A stretch of DNA of 64,000 nucleotides, from positions 33,239 to 97,238 of the forward strand of contig SKCR01021409.1 in the NCBI GenBank assembly GCA_019454045.1, written 5' to 3'. This DNA comes from Zanthoxylum bungeanum. Lineage: Eukaryota; Streptophyta; Magnoliopsida; Sapindales; Rutaceae. Below the pieces are notes generated by a model that saw only the letters and a program-made list of their open reading frames with translations, had not been told where the DNA came from and made no database searches. This document shows positions 54,404-64,000 of the stretch, in pieces (the first letter of the stretch is position 1; every line of letters begins with the position of its first letter). A program made the position numbers and the translations under genes.

Positions 54404-55545
54404 ATGGATCTTCATTGGGTGATAAAAGAATTACGAGCTTTACGAGGTGAAGATACACCCCAAATCAGGGAGCAACAATCCGGTTTTCCGAGGCCTGTTG
54501 TCCAGCCCAACAACTACCCATGGATGTCAGAGCCATTCAACACAATATTTTCCCAACCATTTCAGAACGCAATGGGTAGATGTGAAATATGTGATGGTAA
54601 CCACTGAGCGATCAATGCATATACCTCTCAAATTCAGGGTGGCAAAACTATCAGAGACCTTCATAGAATGAACCAGCATATTTTACTGAACCACATTTTC
54701 CATCTTATCCGCCATCAACTTACGATCTTCAAGGACCAGAACCATCAGTGGAAAGACAGTTGATAAATAGGCTCGAGAAACGGGAAGCTGAACATGATGC
54801 AACGTTTCTGGATCACATAAAAACCTTACAGAGGCTGACAAATGAATTGAGACAAATAATCAACAACCAGAACTACATACATCACGGAACAAATTCAAAT
54901 AACACTGACGAAGCCTTCGAGTATAAAACATTTCACAATGACACCTTAACAGAGGAAGAGGCTGAGCAGTATTAGGAGCCTGAGGTATCAGTTCAGGAGC
55001 CCGAACTAGCAGAATCTCAATTTTATTTTATTATTCATCGGACTCTGATGAGGAACAAGAAGCAGAGCTGTTTGTACCAACAACAAGTGAGAAGGAAACT
55101 CTGCAACCTCAAAATGAAGATATTGGAGCATGCGTTGCACTGATGTTTGAAGAAGAGCTACCTGACCATTCATATTAACCACAGAGGATAAAAAATTACA
55201 ATCAGGCACATCTTTACATCCTCAGGTTGACACATATGGAGCATGCATTTCACATATGATAGATGAAGAGCTGAACAAAGAAATCCTAAAATACATCTGT
55301 GAAGAAAATGTGGAGAAAGAAGCAGAACAAATGGAGGAGCAAATATCTAACTATATTGAAGATCTCATGCATTCAGGAGAAACATCACTGTTTGGGGATT
55401 ACAGATCAAAGACATCGCTCAAAAGCTTGACAGAACGGAACTCTCATTCCAAGTCAAGCACCATACGAGACCTCCTGATTTTCTTTCTTTCTTTTCAGGA
55501 ACCACTGGAGCGACATAGTTTAAAAAGGTGGCACAAGCACTGAAT
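54404..55545 (+). pseudogene. Gag-like remnant and degenerate frames of G
   Basis: MDLHWVIKELRALRGEDTPQ opens a frame of 68 codons ending at CEICDGNH, half of a CCHC zinc knuckle. The other frames at 54748-54975 and 55256-55543 give charged, glutamate-rich peptides (ERQLINRLEKREAEHDATFL; EELNKEILKYICEENVEKE) that resemble gag C-terminal regions of Athila-type elements but are interrupted by stops. No protease follows. Confidence 0.5.
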
Positions 55546-56210
55546 GAGACATCTTTACCGTTGGAAGAGACCCTTCAAAAGTAACGCTCATTGGATTGTC
55601 TCTAATCGGACATCCAAAACCACGGTGAAGCCTCCTTGACAGATGGACTTCAGTAACGTCTGGCTGAAGATGAAAAATTTACCGCTAGCAGGGAGGCAAC
55701 CAATGCAAAAATTTTTATTTAAATTTAAATTTTTATATTTTATGTATACATGTTGTAGAGTTTTTAATTTTGTGTGATATTTTCAGGGAAAAGTACAAAC
55801 GGAGCATTTAAGGCAGAACAAGACTGGAGGAATGGTGTTTGACAATCACAATGATGAGATTTAATTCATTAGTGATGGCTGAGTAAGGAATGGATTCTTG
55901 AGACGCATCCTAATGGATTTATATACCAAGCGAGTGGCGTATTGGGTACACAATTCTGTTGCCTTAATAATTGCTTTCATTTACTTTTCGGTTGTGATTT
56001 CCTTAATTTTCGCCGACAGGATCCAGACTTTTTGACTTTCACGATATATTTTACTGTTTAGCAAATAATTATCATTTGGGAGGTACTAGTGCTATTATTA
56101 CTCACCTTTTTTCAGGTTCTATAAATTCAGCTCGTTATTGCACTCTTGAAGACATCCAGATTTGAGAAAGAAATACATAAATTAAAAAAATAGAAGCAAC
56201 TTCAATAAGA
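55546..56210 (+). other. Non-coding interior of G
   Basis: Contains CGCTAGCAGGGAGGCAACC and a T-rich stretch common in Athila/Tat interiors. Part of 56100-56210 may be the 5' portion of the LOG transcript. Confidence 0.45.
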
Positions 56211-56840
56211 CGAGTTGTAAACATATGTGTGTTTTGCGGTACTAATGTTGGTTCTAAGCCATAATTCATTGGGGCAGCATAGAATTGGGTAGAGTCATAG
56301 CTGAAAGGAATATACACTAGTATATGGCGAGTCAATCTTGGACTAATGGGATACGTTTCAATGGCCGTACAGGAAGGAGGTAGTCAAGTTTTGGGAATCA
56401 TCCCAAAACCATCGGCGAAGGCGAACTTTATAGGACCATCAAACAGAGAGGAACTTATCGTGCCAGATATGTCTGAACGGCTGGTTGAAATGATTAATCA
56501 TGCTTATGCATTTACTGCTTTGCCAAGAGGCTTGGGTACGATAGAGTAAATTTTTACAGTGCTATCTTGGGCGAATTTAAACATACACCAGAAACCAATT
56601 GGACTGTTTAATTTTGTTGGATTTTATGATTTTCTTTGTGTGTTTCTTGATTATGTCCGGAGAAATGGGTTCGTGTCAAAACCTGTAAAAGATATCCTAT
56701 TCATTTCCAGAACTGCCCATGATTTAATTGACCAACTCTTAGCTTTTGAACCACAAATTGACCCTATCATTTCCAAGATAAACTGGTCCGATAATGATCG
56801 TGGTAAGAAGCGTCAGATAAATCTGGATCTTAACCTTTAA
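56211..56840 (+). pseudogene. LOG: LOG-type cytokinin riboside phosphoribohydrolase retrocopy
   Basis: The frame gives RVVNICVFCGTNVGSKP, GLMGYVSMAVQEGGSQVLGI, IPKPSAKANFIGP, LIVPDMSERLVEM, ALPRGLGTIE, LSWANLNIHQKPIGLFNFVG, FYDFLCVFLDYVRRNGFVS and the C-terminus KRQINLDLNL, about 200 residues of collinear similarity to LONELY GUY proteins. LOG enzymes release free cytokinin from its riboside monophosphate in cytosol and nucleus. It is dead: three small frameshifts within 56260-56345, stops at 56262 and 56547, and the PGGxGT motif changed to PRGLGT. No intron interrupts it, whereas plant LOG genes have several, so it is probably a processed copy. It lies between the LTRs of G, in the same direction. 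Confidence 0.85.
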
Positions 56841-58149
56841 TTTTCTTTTTAAATGTAGAATTTCAGCTAACCAATTATTGTCTTCTAAACTCTTCTTCTA
56901 CTTTTTAGACATTGGGGACAATGTCTTAATTAGGTTTGGGGAGGGGAATAGTTGATTAGTATCTTATTTTTATTTTTTCGTTGTATTGTTTTTGCTTGGT
57001 TTTTAGTCAAGATATTTTCAAAAATTCGAAAAAATTTAAAAAAATTGAAAAAAAAATATATTTTGTTTTTTTGTGTTTTTAACTTGACTAATTAGGTGAA
57101 ATTGGTGTGAGATAGCTGTGTATGGAATTTCCACTCCTGAGACGTATCTCAACCTATTTCGTAACAAGTTAATTTTTGTTTATTTCCTTTTGAATTATTT
57201 AATTTGTGAATTCTCCATAAAAATGATTAAATTGGATCTTCATATGCTCAGTTGACAGGTATTATCAATATGCATGGTAAAATACGGCCATGAGTTGTAA
57301 TTGAAAAGTTTGTAATATTCAGTGCTCTAGTTTAATTAGATGAAGCATCTAAAAAGCAATGGAATAATAATGCAAAAAAAAAAAATTACATCTGAGATCC
57401 GAGTAATTAAGTCTGTATGGGTGTTTTAACACCTAGTGCCCTAAAAAACTAGTTTGGGAGTCACTGGCTCAAAGCTCGTTACATGGATTGTAGATGTTAT
57501 ATATATATATAAAAAAAAAGATATATGAAATCCGAGTAATTAAGTCTGTAAGGGTGTCTTAACACCTAGTGCCCTAAAGTCAATTGGCTTGAGAGTCACT
57601 GGCCCAAAGCTCGCTACATGGATTGAAGATATTGTAAATAAATAAAAAAAAAAATCAAAAAAAAAATCAATTGCTAAAAATGTGTGAATTCTGATATAAC
57701 TTTAGGACAAAAATATTACTCTCTTTTCAACTGCGCTTATGAATATTGTGGACATAATGATTTGATTAATACATTGTTGGTTGTGCATATGGAGAATGAT
57801 AAAAAAAATAATATGAGAATTTACTTATTTGGTAATTTAGAAAGAAAGAAAACAACTACTAACTTGGATAAGAAGTTTCACTTGTTTAGTCACTAACTTG
57901 TTTATTCTCTTTTCTTTTGTCTTTTTACTTTTGTGTGCATTAGATCGACGTTTGTGGGTATCGTTACTGTAAGCCCTTATGAGACTGCAACTCGTCTACT
58001 AGGGACACCTAGGGGTTTAAAGGCTTGTTGCATACGCTAAATGCAATCGTGATCCATACGAAAGTGGCTTAGTTTAACTTAGTTCCTGTTGTTTATTTCA
58101 TTTTCTATTTGTTTTGCTCGAGAACTAGCAAAATGTTAGGTTGGGGGTG
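56841..58149 (+). other. 3' non-coding interior and purine tract of G
   Basis: Includes an imperfect tandem duplication of about 130 bp (57395-57495 and 57525-57630; shared ATCCGAGTAATTAAGTCTGT and CTACATGGATTG-type words), A-rich runs, TTTGCTCGAGAACTAGCAAA and the purine tract GGTTGGGGGTG (58139-58149). Confidence 0.65.
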
Positions 58150-58677
58150 TGATGAGCGGAAAATATATCAATATTTACCGCACATTTGACTTAATATTTT
58201 GTATAGTTTCTCAAGTTTTATGAACGGTTTGATGTGTTTTAGTTTATTTTGCAGATAAAATAAAATCGGGACTCAATGGAATCAATCAGGACAAAATATG
58301 GAACAAATAAGGGCAAAAACTGGACTTGACATTTGGATTTTAGAGGTTGGAAACTTGAAATGGCGTTCTAACGAAGTACAATTTCGGAAATTTGAACTTT
58401 GCGTAATTTTCGTATTTTGGCCATAACATTCTACTCCGATATTGGATTGAGGTGATTCAAGTTTCAGATTAAATAAGACTCAAAGATCTACAACTTTGAC
58501 GTTCATAATAATTTCGAATTCTGAAGTTGTAATGATCGAAATTGATAAAACATCCGGAAGTATGTTATGTGTAATTATTAAAGTCATTTTCTAAACAAAA
58601 ATAAAATAAAAAAATAAAAAATGGCAATTGTCAAACTTCCACCAAACATGTTGGTGGAGGATTTGGTGCCATGTTTT
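58150..58677 (+). repeat. 3' LTR of G, left part
   Basis: TGATGAGCGGAAAATATATC... aligns with 52139 onward and stops at GGTGCCATGTTTT where F begins. Confidence 0.88.
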
Positions 58678-58998
58678 TGTTGGACAATTATGACCCATAG
58701 CGTCACTATTTGTACAGATCATGGTGTTGTTGTACAAATTAACTATGTGACAAAGGAGATTGCACTCTTATCATTTGTGATTAGATCACCTAGATGTATA
58801 AATGATGAGAGGTCCTTGTGATTTATTCCTGGACGGAGAATGATATGAGACAGTATCAGTCCACGTAGGATAAATCATTAATATCCCTAGTCAGAGCATT
58901 ATCGAGATTGGACATCGATGAATGCGTAAAAGACTAGTATTACACTTGTGCGCGTTGTGAGGGAACAACGACATAGTTCTCATATATTTGGGTATAGG
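58678..58998 (+). mobile_element. B-family LTR fragment F
   Basis: TGTTGGACAATTATGACCC... is the first 321 bp of a B-family LTR in plus orientation, inserted in the 3' LTR of G. It is cut at 58998 by D. The rest should lie beyond D outside the window. Confidence 0.85.
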
Positions 58999-61086
58999 TG
59001 TTGGCAAATCTAAGGGTCCCAGGATCACAAATCATGCATGAAATATAAGTGAATACATTCGAGAAGTCACAGAATACTTACATCGAGCGGTTGAGCGACG
59101 CGAAGGCAACAAAAACTCAATTTTCTGCCTCATGGACTGGTTCGGCAGTGCAGTGAAATTCCTCACTGGTTTCGGTTTTGATCACCAAGAATCAAGCTCC
59201 AAGCTTTGCGAAACGATTCCCGGCTCATGGGTGGACTTCCCTATCACCTTCGCATTGATCCCGGAGTGGGCTAGCACTCTCGATTTTGCCACAAAATCAC
59301 ACTTTGCTTCCCATTTCTTCCTCTTGAGTCATGGCAGTTCACTGCCTAACCAGAAGAAAATTTGGCCCCTTTGGGCGTGAAAGATGAGAGAAATGGAGAG
59401 AGAGAGGAGTTGTGAGAGTTGTGTTGATTTTCAAAAAATCAAAGACATATATACCATATATTAAAATATTGTAAATGTCTTGTTAAGCTTTCAAAAAGCT
59501 TTACACCAACCTTGAGTGTTCCACACTCATTCACTAACCAAACAACTACCATCACTCAAAGTGACTAGTTGTCACATCAATCAATCAAGTGTCACATCAC
59601 TCAAAGTGACATGTGATTTGACGCTTGATGTGATGCTAGATGCGATTAGCGATTTGACGCTCGATTTGAGTTGTGTGCCGCACTCGAATTCGAAATGCGA
59701 ATGCGCTCGCAAATAATCTCGGGCTCGGTTTGCTAATTCCAAATTAACGAATTTTCTGTTGCGTCGTAATTATATGATTACGCCTAGCGAAATCACTATT
59801 CATATCGCTAACGAATTAATTCTAAATTAATTCGATTGCCCGAATTAAAATCTAATTTTAATTCCGCGTCGAAATCCAATTTCGTTTAATATATCAAATA
59901 TATTAATTTATCGATTAATTCCAAATTACTCGTTCTCTCTCTTTAATTGATATTTTATCCCAGATAAAATATCTCTGCAATTAATCCTAGATTAATTTTC
60001 TCTCTCATCTTATTAATCCCAGATTAATTAAAGTGCGAGCCATACATCATCGGTGAATCTTTGGGAAGCGACCCATGAGATCCCCGGATATGTTGGCAAT
60101 AAATTCGGTCGTCGGACTATCCGAACACGTAAGTACCTCGTACTACATTAATACCGATTTACAAGACAAGGTTGGCCTCTAGCAAAGCGCCATGCCTACC
60201 CAATTCTCCGGAAATATCCTTACAGGAATAAAGGATCTATATTAGGCGTAGTATACGTAGTATTGCGTATATCTGTCCAGTATCAGATGATCACATGCGA
60301 GGCCTGGGGCTGGTACAGTGTCTGCCCTGTACGAAGCATATATCGGATAACGAGCAACTAGTCTCTTTAATATTGGATAATCATGACCAAGTCATATTAT
60401 CCCGATGGTTGCAACCTTATATAGAGAGCCAGTTCTGTATCCCTGCGCGATCATCAACTCCATATGACTGGAGTGACACTTCCATCTTGACATCACACCC
60501 AACACACTATGATTCTCAATATACCCAATATTGGCGTATACAGAACCGGTTAAAGCCCTGGACAACCTCAACCAAAGTATATTGATTGTCGTATGTATTA
60601 GCGGTGCAAGTCTCAGGTTAAGACCAAATACACCTACCCTGATTTCGGATTTCCGTAGACACATAGTCATACTACCAATGGAATTCTGAGGGGGTCTTAT
60701 CCAGAGCGAAGCTGTTTCCCGTACCATCGGTGAAACACAACCTCCTATTACACTTGCATGAGTATCCTATACCCAAATATATAAGAACTATTTTGTTGTG
60801 TCCTCACAACGCGCACAAGTGTAATACTAGTCTTTTACGCATTCATCGATGTCCAATCTGGATAATGCTCTAACTAGGAATGTTTAATGATTTATCCTTC
60901 GTGGATTGATACTGTCTCATATCATTCTCAATCCAGGAACAAATCACAGAGACCTCATATCATTATATATCTAGGTGATCTAATCACAAATGATAAGAGT
61001 GCAATCTCCTTTGTCACATAGTTAATTTGTAAAACAACACCGTGATCTGTACAAATAGTGACGATATTGGTCATAATTGTCCAACA
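58999..61086 (-). repeat. 3' LTR of element D
   Basis: 2088 bp, aligned over its whole length, in reverse, with the LTRs of B. Confidence 0.9.
59729..60030. repeat. TNG-loop hairpin array, D LTR
   Basis: The same array as in B, seen reversed, with loops CCA, CTA and CAA (TGG, TAG, TTG on the element strand). Arms such as CGAATTAATT/AATTAATTCG, GAATTAAAAT/ATTTTAATTC and GATATTTTATC/GATAAAATATC are perfect. Two loops differ from B only in the middle base (TTG to TAG, TCG to TTG). Confidence 0.88.
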
Positions 61087-64000
61087 ATCTCCCACTTGGC
61101 CTATAGCCAGTCACTCAAGTGTCTTACACCCGAACTATGTACGGTTGGCTTAAATTGCTGAGGAATTCTTTCATCATCAGATTTGCATGATTATCCTCTG
61201 ATGCGATTTATTCGATCATCACATCGCCACGATGTATGATCCGAACGAACCAGATGAATAGTTAAAGTATTTATCTGGATCGTTGATGAGACCATTAATT
61301 CTTTAGCCTGTGCTGACGCCTAGCTCAGCTTGCTAACAGAACTATATCTAATCTAATTAGATTTATTATCGAACCAGAAGGCTTCTATTGCCGCTTCAGC
61401 TGCAGCAATAACCCGCATTTGTTGTTTATTCGGTAATAGTATCTTGCTTGGAAGATTTCTAGCTCACTGTACCGTTATTCAAACTGTATAGTACCGTTTG
61501 TGACTTTTAGTCGTTTTATCGGTTTAGGAAACTTGCTACAGTGATCCCAGTCACTTCAAGTTCTCCTTCTCCATAGATTAAGACAACATCTTTAGATCTC
61601 TAAGATACTAACGGATGTTCTTAACTTCAATCCAGTGAATATCACTCGGATTGGCATGTTTGTGAATCCATATGCTCAAAGCGTATGAGACACCAGGTCT
61701 CGTACATTTTCCAATGTACGATTCTACGAAGAGTTTTCGAAAGTCTAGCTTTCGCCGATAGTTTATATGGGAATATCATTTCTAAGAAATGACATATTAT
61801 CATTATTTATAGGAAAGTATTGTCAGTGCGCTCCCACTAACCCTCTTATATACACAAGAATCATTTTCATTTTTGAATTAAATCATAAACCATTATGATT
61901 ACATCAAAACGATAATTCTAAGAAACCTATGCTTGCTTCAATCCAAACATGGATCGAATAACCTGCAAACCTTGTTTGCTAGTTTTGGTACGACAAAACC
62001 GACAGGATGTTATAAACATCCTCCGAAAGGTTTCCTTCTCAGGAAAGAGATTTTCCCGTAAAGCTAACATATTTCATAAATGAAACATGCAGCATTAGCA
62101 AGCATTATCCAAATGGATTTACCGTGGCAACAGGTAAAAGGTTGAATCGTAATCAACACAATGTTGATAACGATACCTTTCCACTAAAAGCCTAGCTTTA
62201 TACGTTGGTATGTTGCCATCCATGTATGTCTTCCTTGAAGACTTATAAGTACCAATAGGCACAATGCCTTGCGGTACATCAACTACTATCCAAACTTGTT
62301 GATATACATGGAATCTATTTCGGACTTATGACACTTTGTCATAATAGGGAGTCGATACCTTGTATCATTTCCTCATACGTAATCAGTTGGTATTCCTCAA
62401 TAAGATAGACATCTTTATGAGGTGAGATCAGAAACCCATACCCCAGGTTGTTTTCTGACTCTCTCCGACATACGCGGTTCTGTGTATTTGAAGATTATTG
62501 GTAATAGTTTCATCTTTGATGAACTATTTATGTTCCATTAGGATCGGTGCTAGGAATAGTATTACTCCGATTTTCATCGAGTTTTACTATCCTCCCTCCC
62601 ACTTACCACTGCATATCGGTATTCCTCTTAGGAAAACCGCATGGTGAGCAACAATCTAATTGTTCTCTTGTGAGTTGTATAAGTACTATACTTATGGTAT
62701 CCCTAGGATAACCTACAATTGGCACTTATCCAATTTGGGTTCTAGTTTGGTATCATCCAAACGTATGCCTAGCAAACCAAATTATCAGGAATGAGAAACC
62801 TGGTTTCTTTCTTGTTCATATCTAATATGAAATATCTGCCAAACAGATTTTAATGGAACCTTATTCTAAATAAGTTCTTGCACCGTTTAAAGCTTATCCG
62901 TTGAAGGAAATGGTAGCTCAGAGCGACTCATGATTAACCTTATCATGTCTAACAAAATTCGGTTACTCAGTTCGGACACACCGTCAAACTGACGTGTTCC
63001 GGGAGGAGTCCTCATTTGAAAGAATACTATACTCTTTCAAGTATATTAGAAACTTATTGCTTAAGGATTTTCCATTACGGTCTAACCGTGACGGTTTAAT
63101 ACTTTAGCCGATCTGTTTGTCTATTTCGTGTCGAAACTTTAAAAGTTTCTGATTTGTGTTTCAAAAGAAACACATAACCATAACGCGATGCCACATCCGT
63201 ATAGGTCACAAAATATTCATATCCACATCTAGCCTAGCTAGATATGGGCCACTTGCTTCACTATGAACTAGGGCTAACAGATCAGTGGCATTTAAACTTT
63301 TACCAAGTAAATAGTGTTATAGGCACATTGCCCAATAAACTAGATTCGTAGACTTTATTTGAATAGAATCAAATCAGTCCGAGTACCCACTCTTCAAAAG
63401 TGTGGATATACGAGTCTGGTTTAATTGTGTCCCAGACAACAATGCCACAATATGTTTCTTCTGATCAATCAGTTTGAGCTATTTGTTTGTCTTGTTATAT
63501 ATTTGAGATTGTATTTATATTCACAATATAAATGCTGTTATTCACATCTAATGTGTTTATCTCAATATCATCTTTATATAATAAAACACTTTAGTGTTCT
63601 AGAATATAAAGGTTCACCCGCAACGGGTCAAACACTGATATAGAGATAATGTTATCTAGTCAAACTAGTTACATTATAACAGTTTCCAAATTTAGGTACA
63701 CACCCGAGGGTAGTTCCTAAACTTAGGTATCTACGGTTAAAACAAGCGACTTTCGTCCCGTTTCCAATTCGTAGATTAAATCTCAATTGAAGTCATATCC
63801 TGTTTAAAACAGATTCTGAACATCAATATATGTATATATCACACTAAGTATCTAAAATTCAATTTTAATACTAGAGTGAACATAATGTTGACAAACATAT
63901 TTGAAGTCAGAGCCTTGCTCGTCTTCAATTCCTTCATGTCTGCTTTGTCCAAACGGCAGTCACGCTTCCGCGATCCCGTTTGCCACAATTGTGCAGACAT
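61087..64000 (-). pseudogene. Degenerate pol of element D
   Basis: Minus-strand fragments in order from the window end: NCGK then RKRDCR (zinc-knuckle relic, 63990-63945), integrase relics near 63200, RT relics (62400-61900), KNI and CTRP segments (61690-61600) and DKTTKSHKRYY of RNase H (about 61530). No frame is open. The same pieces and spacing as in B. Confidence 0.7.

Larger units (their letters stand above)
52139..58677 (+). mobile_element. Non-autonomous Gypsy-type element G (Athila/Tat-like)
   Basis: The 5' LTR 52139-54267 is followed by a tRNA-Asp primer site. The partial 3' LTR (58150-58677) is preceded by TTTGCTCGAGAACTAGCAAA and GGTTGGGGGTG, the usual purine-tract environment of plant Athila/Tat elements. 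The 3.9-kb interior has a short gag-like start, degenerate frames, the phrase CGCTAGCAGGGAGGCAACC (near 55683) and ACATTGGGGACAATGT (near 56910), typical of these non-coding interiors, but no protease, RT or integrase. A LOG gene copy lies inside. The 3' LTR is interrupted after 528 bp by F and D, so the right end is outside the window. It inserted into the LTR of C. Confidence 0.82.
58999..64000 (-). mobile_element. B-family Copia element D, runs off the window
   Basis: The 3' LTR (61086-58999 on the minus strand) ends at TGTTGGCAAATC (plus strand), flanked left by ATAGG, the probable target duplication. To the right of the LTR is the purine tract (ATCTCCCACTTGG, reverse complement CCAAGTGGGAGAT), then degenerate RNase H, RT, integrase and, at the window end, the zinc-knuckle relic. 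The 5' part is outside the window. Inserted in F. Confidence 0.9.

Overview
The window looks like eudicot nuclear DNA. It is AT-rich, dominated by LTR retrotransposons, and its single intact gene has plant GT-AG introns and encodes a plant-specific glucan synthase (CSLC). Species cannot be judged from the sequence alone. Only one gene is intact: CSLC, 30743-33647, 5 exons, 693 residues. It sits in a retroelement-poor island of about 26.9-35.2 kb that also holds a SINE, a Mutator-type MITE and a probable hAT-type MITE.

Layout. 0.3-5.9 kb: Copia element A1 (minus strand, 3' end missing). 5.9-8.5 kb: relics of a histidine kinase gene (HK5/CKI2-like, minus strand), cut by A1 and split by a solo LTR (6189-8135) that landed on a splice donor. 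8.5-11.7 kb: remnants of Gypsy-type LTRs, a Copia LTR fragment and a LINE 3' end. 11.7-18.0 kb: A2, a second copy of family A (plus strand, complete, TTCCC target duplication, nearly identical LTRs, but broken reading frames). 19.2-26.9 kb: element E, a Tat-like Gypsy derivative (minus strand) without pol, carrying an opposite-strand gene with a Transposase_28-like domain.

35.2-64 kb is a nest of insertions. Copia element C (minus strand) is split by B, a 9.9-kb Copia element with 2-kb LTRs and a GTTTG duplication. The 5' LTR of C is hit by Gypsy-type element G at 52139. The 3' LTR of G is hit by a B-family LTR (F) at 58678, which is in turn hit by another B-family element (D, minus strand, ATAGG duplication) running off the window end.

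The most unusual observations are: (1) the B/D/F family is packed with short perfect hairpins whose loops are almost always three bases of the form TNG, with ten in a row in each full LTR, and some of them perfect in B but imperfect in the same place in D; (2) element G carries an intronless, decayed copy of a LOG-type cytokinin-activating enzyme gene between its LTRs; (3) a solo LTR with eight CACGTG G-boxes in 283 bp sits exactly on a splice donor of the histidine kinase relic. No tRNA, rRNA or CRISPR array was seen.
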